This document shows positions 20,973 through 31,904 of a DNA stretch of 37,716 nucleotides, in pieces. This stretch comes from Saccoglossus kowalevskii (Eukaryota; Hemichordata; Enteropneusta; Harrimaniidae), in the NCBI RefSeq assembly GCF_000003605.2, contig NW_003132488.1, positions 1 to 37,716 of the forward strand, read 5' to 3'. Position 1 is the first letter of the stretch. Each line of letters starts with the position of its first letter. The notes beneath the pieces are model-generated. The model was not told where the DNA came from. It ran no database searches and was given only the letters and a program-made list of their open reading frames with translations. A program made the translations under genes and the position numbers.

Positions 20973-21054
20973 GGTAGTGTGGCCGAGCGGTCTAAGGCGC
21001 TGGTTTTAGGCACCAGTCATTTCGATGGCGTGGGTTCGAATCCCACCGCTGCCA
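20973..21054 (+). tRNA. tRNA-Leu-TAG: tRNA-Leu(TAG), near consensus
   Basis: C6 to T gives a T-G wobble in the acceptor stem. Otherwise the TAG consensus, with A58 and A73. It is the only intact TAG copy in the middle domain. Confidence 0.9.
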
Positions 21055-21389
21055 GGTTGTTCAGTATTTTGCACAACTGTCATTCAAGCTGCCGTTATTC
21101 AATTTCTGTGTATACGGTTATGCACATGTTTTAGTCGCACTTTGAAATCCAACAAATATTCACGGCAAGTAACTAAGCAATGCATACAATCTGATTAGAT
21201 GATGAAATGAAACCCGGTGAACGTCATTTTAGTGAGTATCTACAGCATCAACACTTCCCCGGAAATAGTATTCGAATTTTTGGTTTTTGCATTGTTAAAA
21301 ATATCACTTCAGTCGTCTCGGTAAATACCCATACACACATGAAATGCTTGTGTTTCAGGGTAATTGCGTCGTTTTTGCTTGTAATTAAG

Positions 21390-21471
21390 GGTAGCGTGGG
21401 CGAGCGGTCAAAGGCGCTTGTTTAAGGCACCAGTCATTTCGATGGCGTGGGTTCGTATCCCACTGCTGCCT
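21390..21471 (+). tRNA. tRNA-Leu(AAG)-like, T58/T73 class
   Basis: G11, T29, T58, T73, and C66 to T. Octamer lost (TTTTTGCAT). Confidence 0.56.
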
Positions 21472-21805
21472 TGTTGTTGATTATTTTGCACAACTGTCAT
21501 TTATGCTGGCATAATACAATTTCAGTGTTTACGACTATGCACATGTTTCTTTCGCATGTTGAAATCCAACAAATATTCACGGCAAATAATTAAGCAATGC
21601 ATACAATCTGATTAGATGATGAAATGAAACCCGGTGAACACATTTTAATGAGTAACCACAGCGTCAACAATTCTCAGAAAATAGTATTCGCATTTTTGGC
21701 ATTTGCATTGTTACAAATATCACTTCAGTCGTCTCGGTAAATACCCAAACACACATGAATGCTTGTGTTTCAGGGTAATTGCGTCGTTTTTGCAAAGTAA
21801 TTTTG

Positions 21806-21887
21806 GGTAGCGTGGCCGAGCGGTCTAAGGCGCTGGTTTAAGGCACCAGTCATTTCGATGGCGTGGGTTCGAATCCCACCGCTGCCA
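21806..21887 (+). tRNA. tRNA-Leu-AAG: tRNA-Leu(AAG), consensus
   Basis: Exact AAG consensus. The upstream spacer has a 1-nt loss (ACACATGAATGC). Confidence 0.95.
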
Positions 21888-22223
21888 GGTTGTTCAGTAT
21901 TTTGCACAACTGTCATTCAAGCAGCCGTTATTCAATTTCTGTGTATACGGTTATGCACATGTTTTAGTCGCACGTTGAAATCCAACAAATATTCACGGCA
22001 AGTAACTAAGCAATGCATACAATCTGATTAGATGATGAAATGAAACCCGGTGAACGTCATTTTAGTGAGTATCTACAGCGTCAACAATTCTCAGAAAATA
22101 GTATTCGCATTTCTGGCATTTGCATTATTACAAATATCACTTCAGTCGTCTCGGTAAATACCGAAACACACATGAAATGCTTGTGTTTCAGGGTAATTGC
22201 GTCGTTTTTGCAAAGTAATTATG

Positions 22224-22305
22224 GGTAGCGTGGCCGAGCGGTCTAAGGCGCTGGTTTAAGGCACCAGTCATTTCGATGGCGTGGGTTCGAATCCCACCGC
22301 TGCCA
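22224..22305 (+). tRNA. tRNA-Leu-AAG: tRNA-Leu(AAG), consensus
   Basis: Exact AAG consensus with intact dyad and octamer. Confidence 0.95.
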
Positions 22306-22641
22306 GGTTGTTGAGTATTTTGCACAACTGTCATTCAAGCTGTCGTTATTCAATTTCTGTGTATACGGTTATGCACATGTTTTAGTCGCACTTTGAAATA
22401 CAACAAATATTCACGGCAAGTAACTAAGCAATGCATACAATCTGATTAGATGATGAAATGAAACCCGGTGAACGTCATTTTAGTGAGTATCTACAGCATC
22501 AACAATTCCCAGGAAATAGTATTCGAATTTTTGGTATTTGCATTCTTAAAAATATCACTTCAGTCGTCTCGGTAAATACCCATACACACATGAAATGCTT
22601 GTGTTTCAGGGTAATTGCGTCGTCTTTGCAATGTAATTAAG

Positions 22642-22723
22642 GGTAGCGTGGCCGAGCGGTTAAAGGCGCTTGTTTAAGGCACCAGTCATTTCGATGGCGT
22701 GGGTTCGTATCCCACCGCTGCCT
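22642..22723 (+). tRNA. tRNA-Leu(AAG)-like, T58/T73 class
   Basis: Regular C11, but D loop GGTTAAAGG, T29, T58 and T73. The 3' flank begins TTGGTGTTGAG, changing the terminator hairpin. Confidence 0.58.
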
Positions 22724-23059
22724 TGGTGTTGAGTATTTTGCACAACTGTCATTTATGCTGGCATAATACAATTTCAGTGTTTACGACTATGCACATGTTG
22801 CTTTCGCATGTTGAAATCCAACAAATATTCATGGCAAGTAACTAAGCAATTCATACAATCTGATTAGATGATGAAATGAAACCCGGTGAACGTCATTTTA
22901 GTGAGTATCTACAGCGTCAACAATTCCCAGAAAATAGTATTCGAATTTGTGGCATTTGCATTGTTACAAATATCACTTCAGTCGTCTAGGCAAATACCAA
23001 AACACACATGAAATGCTTGTGTTTCAGGGTAATTGCGTCGTTTTTGCAATGTAATTAAG

Positions 23060-23141
23060 GGTAGCGTGGCCGAGCGGTCAAAGGCGCTTGTTTAAGGCAC
23101 CAGTCATTTCGATGGCGTGGGTTCGTATCCCACCGCTGCCT
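23060..23141 (+). tRNA. tRNA-Leu(AAG)-like, T58/T73 class
   Basis: Regular C11, D loop TCAAAGG, T29, T58, T73. Two T58/T73 units follow each other here, breaking the alternation. Confidence 0.58.
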
Positions 23142-23476
23142 TGTTGTTGAGTATTTTGCACAACTGTCATTTATGCTGGCATAATACAATTTCAGTGTTT
23201 ACGACTATGCACATGTTTCTTTCGCATGTTGAAATCCAACAAATATTCACGGCAAATAATTAAGCAATGCATAACAATCTGATTAGACGATGAAATGAAA
23301 CCCGGCGAACACATTTTAATGAGTAACCACGGCGTCAAAATTCTCAGAAAATAGTATTCGCATTTTTGGCATTTGCATTATTACAAATATCACTTCAGTC
23401 GTCTCGGTAAATACCGAAACACACACGAAATGCTTGAGTTTCAGGGTAATTGCGTCGTTTTTGCAAAGAAATTATG

Positions 23477-23558
23477 GGTAGCGTGGCCGAGCGGTCTAAG
23501 GCGCTGGTTTAAGGCACCAGTCATTTCGATGGCGTGGGATCGAATCCCACCGCTGCCA
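23477..23558 (+). tRNA. tRNA-Leu-AAG: tRNA-Leu(AAG), T54 to A
   Basis: Sole change is T54 to A (GTGGGATCG), which hits the T loop and the B box. Confidence 0.75.
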
Positions 23559-23893
23559 GGTTGTTCAGTATTTTGCACAACTGTCATTCAAGCTGCCGTT
23601 ATTCAATTTCTGTGTATACGGTTATGCACATGTTTTAGTCGCACTTTGAAATCCAACAAATATTCTCGGCAAGTAACTAAGCAATTCATACAATCTGATT
23701 AGATGATGAAATGAAACCCGGTGAACACATTTTAATGAGTAACCACAGTGTCAAAAATTCTCAGAAAATAGTATTCGCATTTTTGGCATTTGCATTATTA
23801 CAAATATCACTTCAGTCGTCTCGGTAAATACCGAAACACACACGAAATGCTTGAGTTTCAGGGTAATTGCGTCGTTTTTTCAATGAAATTATG

Positions 23894-23975
23894 GGTAGCG
23901 TGGCCGAGCGGTCTAAGGCGCTGGTTTAAGGCACCAGTCATTTCGATGGCGTGGGTTCGAATCCCACCGCTGCCA
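23894..23975 (+). tRNA. tRNA-Leu-AAG: tRNA-Leu(AAG), consensus
   Basis: Exact AAG consensus, but the terminator reads GTAATTTGC, so only TTT follows; the next TTTT is about 75 bp further on. Transcripts may have a longer trailer. Confidence 0.93.
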
Positions 23976-24311
23976 GGTTGTTCAGTAATTTGCACAACTG
24001 TCATTCAAGCTGCCGTTATTCAATTTCTGTGTATACGGTTATGCACATGTTTTAGTCGCACTTTGAAATCCAACAAATATTCACGGCAAGTAACTAAGCA
24101 ATGCATACAATCTGATTAGATGATGAAATGAAACCCGGTGAACGTCATTTTAGTGAGTATCTACAGCGTCAACAATTCTCAGAAAATAGTATTCGCATTT
24201 CTGGCATTTGCATTATTACAAATATCACTTCAGTCGTCTCGGTAAATACCGAAACACACACGAAATGCTTGAGTTTCAGGGTAATTGCGTCGTTTTTACA
24301 AAGTAATTATG

Positions 24312-24393
24312 GGTAGCGTGGCCGAGCGGTCTAAGGCGCTGGTTTAAGGCACCAGTCATTTCGATGGCGTGGGTTCGAATCCCACTGCTGCCA
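24312..24393 (+). tRNA. tRNA-Leu-AAG: tRNA-Leu(AAG), near consensus
   Basis: C66 to T gives a G7-T66 wobble; all else matches. Confidence 0.9.
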
Positions 24394-24728
24394 GGTTGTT
24401 CAGTATTTTGCACAACTGTCATTCAAGCTGCCGTTATTCAATTTCTGTGTATACGGTTATCCACATGTTTTAGTCGCACTTTGAAATCCAACAAATTTTC
24501 ACGGCAAGTAACTAAGCAATTCATACAATCTGATTAGATGATGAAATGACACCCGGTGAACACATTTTAATGAGTAACCACAGTGTCAAAAATTCTCAGA
24601 AAATAGTATTCGCATTTTTGGCATTTGCATTATTACAAATATCACTTCAGTCGTCTCGGTAAATACCGAAACACACACGAAATGCTTGAGTTTCAGGGTA
24701 ATTGCGTCGTTTTTGCAAAGAAATTATG

Positions 24729-24810
24729 GGTAGCGTGGCCGAGCGGTCTAAGGCGCTGGTTTAAGGCGCCAGTCATTTTGATGGCGTGGGTTCGAATCCC
24801 ACCGCTGCCA
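24729..24810 (+). tRNA. tRNA-Leu-AAG: tRNA-Leu(AAG), near consensus
   Basis: A39 to G leaves a T31-G39 wobble next to the anticodon loop, and the variable loop is TTTG. Likely functional. Confidence 0.88.
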
Positions 24811-24894
24811 GGTTGTTCAGTATTTTGCACAACTGTCATTCAAGCTGCCGTTATTCAATTTCTGTGTATACGGTTATGCACATGTTTAGTCGCA

Positions 24895-25480
24895 CTTTGA
24901 AATACAACAAATATTCACGGCAAGTAACTAAGCAATGCATACAATCTGATTAGATGATGAAATGAAACCCGGTGAACGTCATTTTAGTGAGTATCTACAG
25001 CGTCAACAATTCCCAGGAAATAGTATTCGAATTTTTGGTATTTGCATTGTTAAAAATATCACTTCAGTCGTCTCGGCAAATACCAAAACACACATGAAAT
25101 GCTTGTGTTTCAGGGTAATTGCGTCGTTTTTGAAAAGTAATTATGGGTGGCGTGGCCGAGCGGTCAAAGGCGCTTGTTTAAGGCAACAGTCATTTCGATT
25201 GCGTGGGTTCGTGTCCCACCGCTGCCTTGTTGTTGAGTATTTTGCACAACTGTCATTTATGCTGGCATAATACAATTTCAGTGTTTGCGACTATGCACAG
25301 GTTTCTTTCGCATGTTGAAATACAACAAATATTCACGGCAAATAATTAAGCAATGCGTAACAATCTGATTAGATGATGAAATGAAACCCGGTGAACACAT
25401 TTTAATGAGTAACCACAGCGTCAAAAATTCTCAGAAAATAGTATTCGCATTTTTGGCATTTGCATTATTACAAATATCAC
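24895..25480 (+). repeat. Segment copied at about 30320-30905
   Basis: The spacer and the tRNA at 25146 share private changes with 30569 (A40, variable arm ATT, T-loop TTCGTGT, T73, downstream GCACAGGTTTC and GCGTAACAATC). Similarity drops back to the family average further downstream. Confidence 0.75.
25146..25227 (+). tRNA. tRNA-Leu(AAG)-like, T58/T73, stem doubly mismatched
   Basis: Anticodon AAG. T29 and A40 leave two mismatches in the anticodon stem (CTTGT/AACAG), the variable stem is broken (ATT), the T loop is TTCGTGT, and T73 is present. Copied at 30569. Confidence 0.52.
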
Positions 25481-25563
25481 TTCGGTCGTCTCGGTAAATA
25501 CCGAAACACACACGAAATGCTTGAGTTTCAGGGTAATTGCGTCGTTTTTACAAAGTAATTATG

Positions 25564-25645
25564 GGTAGCGTGGCCGAGCGGTCTAAGGCGCTGGTTTAAG
25601 GCACCAGTCATTTCGATGGCGTGGGTTCGAATCCCACTGCTGCCA
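25564..25645 (+). tRNA. tRNA-Leu-AAG: tRNA-Leu(AAG), near consensus
   Basis: C66 to T wobble only, as at 24312. Confidence 0.9.
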
Positions 25646-25981
25646 GGTTGTTCAGTATTTTGCACAACTGTCATTCAAGCTGCCGTTATTCAATTTCTGT
25701 GTATACGGTTATGCACATGTTTTAGTCGCACTTTGAAATCCAACAAATATTCACGGCAAGTAACTAAGCAATTCATACAATCTGATTAGATGATGAAATG
25801 AAACCCGGTGAACGTCATTTTAGTGAGTATCTACAGCGTCAACAATTCCCAGAAAATAGTATTCGAATTTTTGGCATTTGCATTGTGACAAATATCACTT
25901 CAGTCGTCTCGGCAAATACCAAAACACACATGAAATGCTTGTGTTTCAGGGTAATTGCGTCGTTTTTGAAATATAATTATG

Positions 25982-26063
25982 GGTAGCGTGGCCGAGCGGT
26001 CTAAGGCGCTGGTTTAAGGCACCAGTCATTTCGATGGCGTGGGTTCGAATCCCACCGCTGCCA
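25982..26063 (+). tRNA. tRNA-Leu-AAG: tRNA-Leu(AAG), consensus
   Basis: Exact AAG consensus. The 5' flank GAAATATAATTATG is shared with 16803. Confidence 0.95.
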
Positions 26064-26398
26064 GGTTGTTCAGTATTTTGCACAACTGTCATTCAAGCTG
26101 CCGTTATTCAATTTCTGTGTATACGTCTATGCACATGTTTTAGTCGCACTTTGAAATCCAACAAATATTCACGGCAAGTAACTAAGCAATGCATACAATC
26201 TGATTAGATGATGAAATGAAACCCGGTGAACACATTTTAATGAGTAACCACAGCGTCAAAAATTCTCAGAAAATAGTATTCGCATTTGTGGCATTTGCAT
26301 TGTTACAAATATCACTTCAGTCGTCTCGGTAAATACCCAAACACGCATGAAATGCTTGTGTTTCAGGGTAATTGCGTCGTTTTCGCAAAGTAATTATG

Positions 26399-26480
26399 GG
26401 TAGCGTGGCCGAGCGGTCTAAGGCGATGGTTTTAGGCACCAGTCATTTCGATGGCGTGGGTTCGTATCCCACCGCTGCCT
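26399..26480 (+). tRNA. tRNA-Leu(TAG)-like, T58/T73
   Basis: A27, T58, T73 with anticodon TAG; tRNA and flanks match 15970 about 10.4 kb away. Confidence 0.58.
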
Positions 26481-26816
26481 TGTTGTTGAGTATTTTGCAC
26501 AACTGTCATTTATGCTGGCATAATACAATTTCAGTGTTTACGACTATGCACATGTTTCTTTCGCATGTTGAAATCCAACAAATATTCACGGCAAATAATT
26601 AAGCAATGCATAACAATCTGATTAGACGATGAAATGAAACCCGGCGAACACATTTTAATGAGTAACCACGGCGTCAAAAATTCTCAGAAAATAGTATTCG
26701 CATTTTTGGCATTTGCATTATTACAAATATCACATCAGTCGTCTCGGCAAATACCAAAACACACATGAAATGCTTGTGTTTCAGGGTAATTGCGTTGTTT
26801 TTGCAATGTAATTATG

Positions 26817-26898
26817 GGTGGCGTGGCCGAGCGGTCAAAGACGCTTGTTTAATGCACCAGTCATTTCGATGGCGTGGGTTTGAATCCCACCGCTGTCA
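26817..26898 (+). pseudogene. tRNA-Leu body with AAT anticodon
   Basis: The loop is TTAATGC: G36 to T turns AAG into AAT, formally an isoleucine anticodon. T33 is kept. D stem (G24 to A), anticodon stem (T29), T loop (C56 to T, against the B box) and acceptor (C71 to T) are also changed, so it is probably dead, though A58 and A73 are present. Confidence 0.65.
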
Positions 26899-27233
26899 GG
26901 TTGTTCGGTATTTTGCACAACTGTCATTTATGCTGGCATAATACAATTTCAGTGTTTACGACTATGCACATGTTTCTTTCGCATGTTGAAATCCAACAAA
27001 TATTCACGGCAAATAATTAAGCAATGCCTACAATCTGATTAGATGATGAAATGAAACCCGGTGAACACATTTCAATGAGTAACCACAGCGTCAAAAATTC
27101 TCAGAAAATAGTATTCGCATTTTTGGCATTTGCATTGTTACAAATATCACTTCAGTCGTCTCGGTAAATACCCAAACACACATGAAATGCTTGTGTTTCA
27201 GGGTAATTGCGTCGTTTTTGCAATGTAATTATG

Positions 27234-27315
27234 GGTAGCGTGGCCGAGCGATCTAAGGCTCTGGTTTAAGGCACCAGTCATTTCGTTGGCGTGGGTTCGA
27301 ATCCCACCGCTGCCA
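27234..27315 (+). tRNA. tRNA-Leu(AAG), core changes
   Basis: G19 to A, G26 to T and a weakened variable arm (TTCGTTGGC). Anticodon AAG, B box and A73 are regular. Confidence 0.68.
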
Positions 27316-27649
27316 GGTTGTTCGGTATTTTGCACAACTGTCATTCAAGCTGCCGTTATTCAATTTCTGTGTATACGGTTATGCACATGTTTTAGTCGCA
27401 CTTTGAAATCCAACAATATTCACGGCAAGTAACTAAGCAATTCATACAATCTGATTAGATGATGAATGAAACCCGGTGAACGTCATTTTAGTGAGTATCT
27501 ACAGCGTCAACAATTCCCAGGAAATAGTATTCGAATTTGTGGCATTTGCATTGTTAAAAATATCACTTCAGTCGTCTCGGTAAATACCGAAACACACATG
27601 AAATGCTTTTGTTCCAGGGTAATTGCCTTGTTTTAGTAAAGTAATTATG

Positions 27650-27731
27650 GGTAGCGTGGCCGAGCGGTCTAAGGCGCTGGTTTAAGGCACCAGTCATTTC
27701 GATGGCGTGGGTTCGAATCCCACCGCTGCCA
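27650..27731 (+). tRNA. tRNA-Leu-AAG: tRNA-Leu(AAG), consensus
   Basis: Exact AAG consensus, first tRNA of the transplanted left-family block. Confidence 0.95.
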
Positions 27732-28067
27732 GGTTGTTGAGTATTTTGCACAACTGTCATTCAAGCTGCCGTTATTCAATTTCTGTGTATACGGCTATGC
27801 ACATGTTTTAGTCGCACTTTAAAATAAAACAAATATTCACGGCAAGTAACTAAGCAATGCATACAATCTGATTAGATGATGAAATGAAACCCGGTGAACG
27901 TCATTTTAGTGAGTATCTACAGCGTCAACAATTCCCAGGAAATAGTATTCGAATTTGTGGCATTTGCATTGTTAAAAATATCACTTCAGTCGTCTCGGTA
28001 AATACCGAAACACACATGAAATGCTTTTGTTCCAGGGTAATTGCCTTGTTTTAGTAAATTAATTATG

Positions 28068-28145
28068 GGTAGCGTGGCCGAGCGGTCTAAGGCGCTGGTT
28101 TTACCAGTCATTTCGATGGCGTGGGTTCGAATCCCACCGCTGCCA
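28068..28145 (+). pseudogene. tRNA-Leu with 4-nt anticodon-loop deletion
   Basis: 78 nt with loop TTT and no anticodon, as at 9712, but with G57 intact. This suggests that G57 to C at 9712 came after the copy was made. Terminator only TTT. Confidence 0.88.
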
Positions 28146-28480
28146 TGTTGTTTAGTAATTTGCACAACAGTCATTTATGCTGGCATGATACAATTTCAGT
28201 GTTTCCGACTATGCACATGTTTATTTCGCATGTTGAAATCCAACAAATATTCACGGCAAATAATTAAGCAGTGCATACAATCTGATTAGATGACGAAATG
28301 AAACCCGGTGAACACATTTTAATGAGTAACTACAGCGTCAAAAATTCCCAGAAAATAGTATTCGCGTTTTTGGCAATTGCATTGTTACAAATATCACTTC
28401 AGTCGTCTCGGTAAATACCGAAACACACATGAAATGCTTTGGTTTCAGGGTAATTGCCTTGTTTTAGTAAAGTAATTATT

Positions 28481-28562
28481 GGTAGCGTGGCCGTGCGGTC
28501 TAAGGCGCTGGTTTTAGGCACCAGTCATTTCGATGGTGTGGTTTCGAATACCACTGCTGCCA
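28481..28562 (+). tRNA. tRNA-Leu-TAG: tRNA-Leu(TAG), A14-to-T class
   Basis: T14, T53-A61, T48, T66; identical to 2209, and its downstream spacer shares GGCAACTAATT. Octamer lost. Confidence 0.68.
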
Positions 28563-28896
28563 TGTTGTTTAGTATTTTGCACAACAGTCATTTATGCTGG
28601 CATAATACAATTACAGTGTTTACGACTATGCACATGTTTATTTCGCATGTTGAAATCCAACAATTATTCACGGCAACTAATTAAGCAGTTCTTACAATCT
28701 GATTAGATGACGAAATGAAACCCGGTGAACACATTTAATGAGTAACTACAGCGTCAAAAATTCCCAGAAAATAGTATTCTCATTTTTGACTTTTGCATTG
28801 TTACAAATATCACATCAGTCGTCTCGGTGAATACCGAAACACACATGAAATGCTTGTGTTTCAGGGTAATTGCCTTGTTTTTGCAAAGTAATTATG

Positions 28897-28978
28897 GGTA
28901 GCGTGGCCGAGCGGTCTAAGGCGCTGGTTTAAGGCACCAGTCATCTCGATGTCGTGGGTTCGAATCCCACCGCTGCCA
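28897..28978 (+). tRNA. tRNA-Leu-AAG: tRNA-Leu(AAG), variable-arm variant
   Basis: Variable arm CATCTCGATGTC as at 2625; otherwise consensus. Confidence 0.9.
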
Positions 28979-29314
28979 GGTTGTTGAGTATTTTGCACAA
29001 CTGTCATTCAAGCTGCCGTTATTCAATTTCTGTGTATACGGCTATGCACATGTTTTAGTCGCACTTTAAAATAAAACAAATATTCACGGCAAGTAACTAA
29101 GCAATGCATACAATCTGATTAGATGATGAAATGAAACCCGGTGAACGTCATTTTAGTGAGTATCTACAGCGTCAACAATTCCCAGGAAATAGTATTCGAA
29201 TTTGTGGCATTTGCATTGTTAAAAATATCACTTCAGTCGTCTCGGTAAATACCGAAACACACATGAAATGCTTTTGTTCCAGGGTAATTGCCTTGTTTTA
29301 GTAAAGTAATTATG

Positions 29315-29396
29315 GGTAGCGTGGCCGAGCGGTCTAAGGCGCTGGTTTAAGGCACCAGTCATTTCGATGGCGTGGGTTCCAATCCCACCGCTGCCA
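29315..29396 (+). tRNA. tRNA-Leu-AAG: tRNA-Leu(AAG), G57 to C
   Basis: Single change in the T loop (TTCCAAT), against the purine expected at 57 and in the B box. Confidence 0.8.
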
Positions 29397-29732
29397 GGTT
29401 GTTGAGTATTTTGCACAACTGTCATTCAAGCTGCCGTTATTCAATTTCTGTGTATACGGCTATGCACATGTTTTAGTCGCACTTTAAAATAAAACAAATA
29501 TTCACGGCAAGTAACTAAGCAATGCATACAATCTGATTAGATGATGAAATGAAACCCGGTGAACGTCATTTTAGTGAGTATCTACAGCGTCAACAATTCC
29601 CAGGAAATAGTATTCGAATTTGTGGCATTTGCATTGTTAAAAATATCACTTCAGTCGTCTCGGTAAATACCGAAACACACATGAAATGCTTTTGTTCCAG
29701 GGTAATTGCCTTGTTTTAGTAAATTAATTATG

Positions 29733-29814
29733 GGTAGCGTGGCCGAGCGGTCTAAGGCGCTGGTTTTAGGCACCAGTCATTTCGATGGCGTGGGTTCGAA
29801 TCCCACCGCTGCCA
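29733..29814 (+). tRNA. tRNA-Leu-TAG: tRNA-Leu(TAG), consensus
   Basis: Exact TAG consensus with the AGGTTGTTTAG 3' flank, like 6789. Confidence 0.95.
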
Positions 29815-30150
29815 GGTTGTTTAGTATTTTGCACAACTGTCATTCAAGCTGCCGTTATTCAATTTCTGTGTATACGGCTATGCACATGTTTTAGTCGCAC
29901 TTTAAAATAAAACAAATATTCACGGCAAGTAACTAAGCAATGCATACAATCTGATTAGATGATGAAATGAAACCCGGTGAACGTCATTTTAGTGAGTATC
30001 TACAGCGTCAACAATTCCCAGGAAATAGTATTCGAATTTGTGGCATTTGCATTGTTAAAAATATCACTTCAGTCGTCTCGGTAAATACCGAAACACACAT
30101 GAAATGCTTTTGTTCCAGGGTAATTGCCTTGTTTTAGTAAAGTAATTATG

Positions 30151-30232
30151 GGTAGCGTGGCCGAGCGGTCTAAGGCGCTGGTTTAAGGCACCAGTCATTT
30201 CGATGGCGTGGGTTCGAATCCCACCGCTGCCA
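30151..30232 (+). tRNA. tRNA-Leu-AAG: tRNA-Leu(AAG), consensus
   Basis: Exact AAG consensus. The spacer switches from left to middle type about 90 bp after its end (AAAATAAAAC to GAAATACAAC), marking the block border. Confidence 0.95.
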
Positions 30233-30568
30233 GGTTGTTGAGTATTTTGCACAACTGTCATTCAAGCTGCCGTTATTCAATTTCTGTGTATACGGCTATG
30301 CACATGTTTTAGTCGCACTTTGAAATACAACAAATATTCACGGCAAGTAACTAAGCAATGCATACAATCTGATTAGATGATGAAATGAAACCCGGTGAAC
30401 GTCATTTTAGTGAGTATCTACAGCGTCAACAATTCCCAGGAAATAGTATTCGAATTTTTGGTATTTGCATTGTTAAAAATATCACTTCAGTCGTCTCGGC
30501 AAATACCAAAACACACATGAAATGCTTGTGTTTCAGGGTAATTGCGTCGTTTTTGAAAAGTAATTATG

Positions 30569-30650
30569 AGTGGCGTGGCCGAGCGGTCAAAGGCGCTTGT
30601 TTAAGGCAACAGTCATTTCGATTGCGTGGGTTCGTGTCCCACCGCTGCCT
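30569..30650 (+). tRNA. tRNA-Leu(AAG)-like, T58/T73, G1 to A
   Basis: Copy of 25146 with the same anticodon-stem and T-loop changes plus G1 to A, so even the terminal pair is lost. Confidence 0.5.
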
Positions 30651-30986
30651 TGTTGTTGAGTATTTTGCACAACTGTCATTTATGCTGGCATAATACAATT
30701 TCAGTGTTTGCGACTATGCACAGGTTTCTTTCGCATGTTGAAATACAACAAATATTCACGGCAAATAATTAAGCAATGCGTAACAATCTGATTAGATGAT
30801 GAAATGAAACCCGGTGAACACATTTTAATGAGTAACCACAGCGTCAAAAATTCTCAGAAAATAGTATTCGCATTTTTGGCATTTGCATTATTACAAATAT
30901 CACTTCAGTCGTCTCGGTAAATACCAAAACACACACGAAATGCTTGAGTTTCAGGGTAATTGCGTCGTTTTCGCAAAGTAATTATG

Positions 30987-31068
30987 GGTAGCGTGGCCGA
31001 GCGGTCTAAGGCGCTGGTTTAAGGCAACAGTCATTTCGATGGCGTGGGTTCGAATCCCACCGCTGCCA
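30987..31068 (+). tRNA. tRNA-Leu-AAG: tRNA-Leu(AAG), A40
   Basis: C40 to A gives one G-A mismatch in the anticodon stem. It shares this base with the preceding unit, which may reflect local conversion. Confidence 0.78.
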
Positions 31069-31404
31069 GGTTGTTCAGTATTTTGCACAACTGTCATTCA
31101 AGCTGCCGTTATTCAATTTCTGTGTATACGGTTATGCACATGTTTTAGTCGCACTTTGAAATCCAACAAATATTCACGGCAAGTAACTAAGCAATGCATA
31201 CAATCTGATTAGATGATGAAATGAAACCCGGTGAACGTCATTTTAGTGAGTATCTACAGCGTCAACAATTCTCAGAAAATAGTATTCGCATTTCTGACAT
31301 TTGCATTATTACAAATATCACTTCACTCGTCTCGGTAAATACCGAAACACACATGAAATGCTTGTGTTTCGGGGTAATTGCCTTGTTTTAGCAAAGTAAT
31401 TATG

Positions 31405-31486
31405 GGTAGCGTGGCCGAGCGCTCTAAGCCGCTGGTTTAAGGCACCAGTCATTTCGATGGCGTGGGTTCGAATCCCACCGCTGCCA
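31405..31486 (+). tRNA. tRNA-Leu(AAG), D-arm double change
   Basis: G19 to C and G24 to C (GCGCTCTAAGCC). C11-C24 cannot pair, G19 is lost, and the D loop can instead form a self-complementary GAGCGCTC. Anticodon and T arm are regular. Shared with 31823 and 32658. Confidence 0.65.
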
Positions 31487-31822
31487 GGTTGTTCGGTATT
31501 TTGCACAACTGTCATTCAAGCTGCCGTTATTCAATTTCTGTGTATACGGTTATCCACATGTTTTAGTCGCACTTTGAAATCCAACAAATATTCACGGCAA
31601 GTAACTAAGCAATGCATACAATCTGATTAGATGATGAAATGAAACCCGGTGAACGTCATTTTAGTGAGTATCTACAGCGTCAACAATTCCCAGGAAATAG
31701 TATTCGAATTTGTGGCATTTGTATTGTTACAAATATCACTTCACTCGTCTCGGTAAATACCGAAACACACATGAAATGCTTGTGTTTCGGGGTAATTGCC
31801 TTGTTTTAGCAAAGTAATTATG

Positions 31823-31904
31823 GGTAGCGTGGCCGAGCGCTCTAAGCCGCTGGTTTAAGGCACCAGTCATTTCGATGGCGTGGGTTCGAATCCCACTGCT
31901 GCCA
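31823..31904 (+). tRNA. tRNA-Leu(AAG), D-arm double change
   Basis: C19 and C24 as in the preceding unit, plus C66 to T. Octamer changed to ATTTGTAT. Confidence 0.62.

Larger units (their letters stand above)
13260..27480 (+). repeat. Middle subfamily domain of the array
   Basis: Units here have GCGTCGTTTTTGCAAAG-like 5' flanks. Copies with A58 and A73 (3' flank AGGTTGTTCAG) are interspersed, in places strictly alternating, with copies carrying T58 and T73 (3' flank TTGTTGTTGAG). The dyad is often decayed to forms ending ACCCA or ACCAA. Confidence 0.7.
27480..30320 (+). repeat. Left-family block inside the middle domain
   Basis: Seven units (tRNAs from 27650 to 30232) have left-family flanks while both neighbours are middle-family. 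The 4-nt anticodon-loop deletion at 28068 matches the copy at 9712, and the next two units (28481, 28897) match 2209 and 2625, including the rare GGCAACTAATT spacer variant and the GATGTC variable arm. The block is therefore a mosaic copy of left-domain units. Confidence 0.8.
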
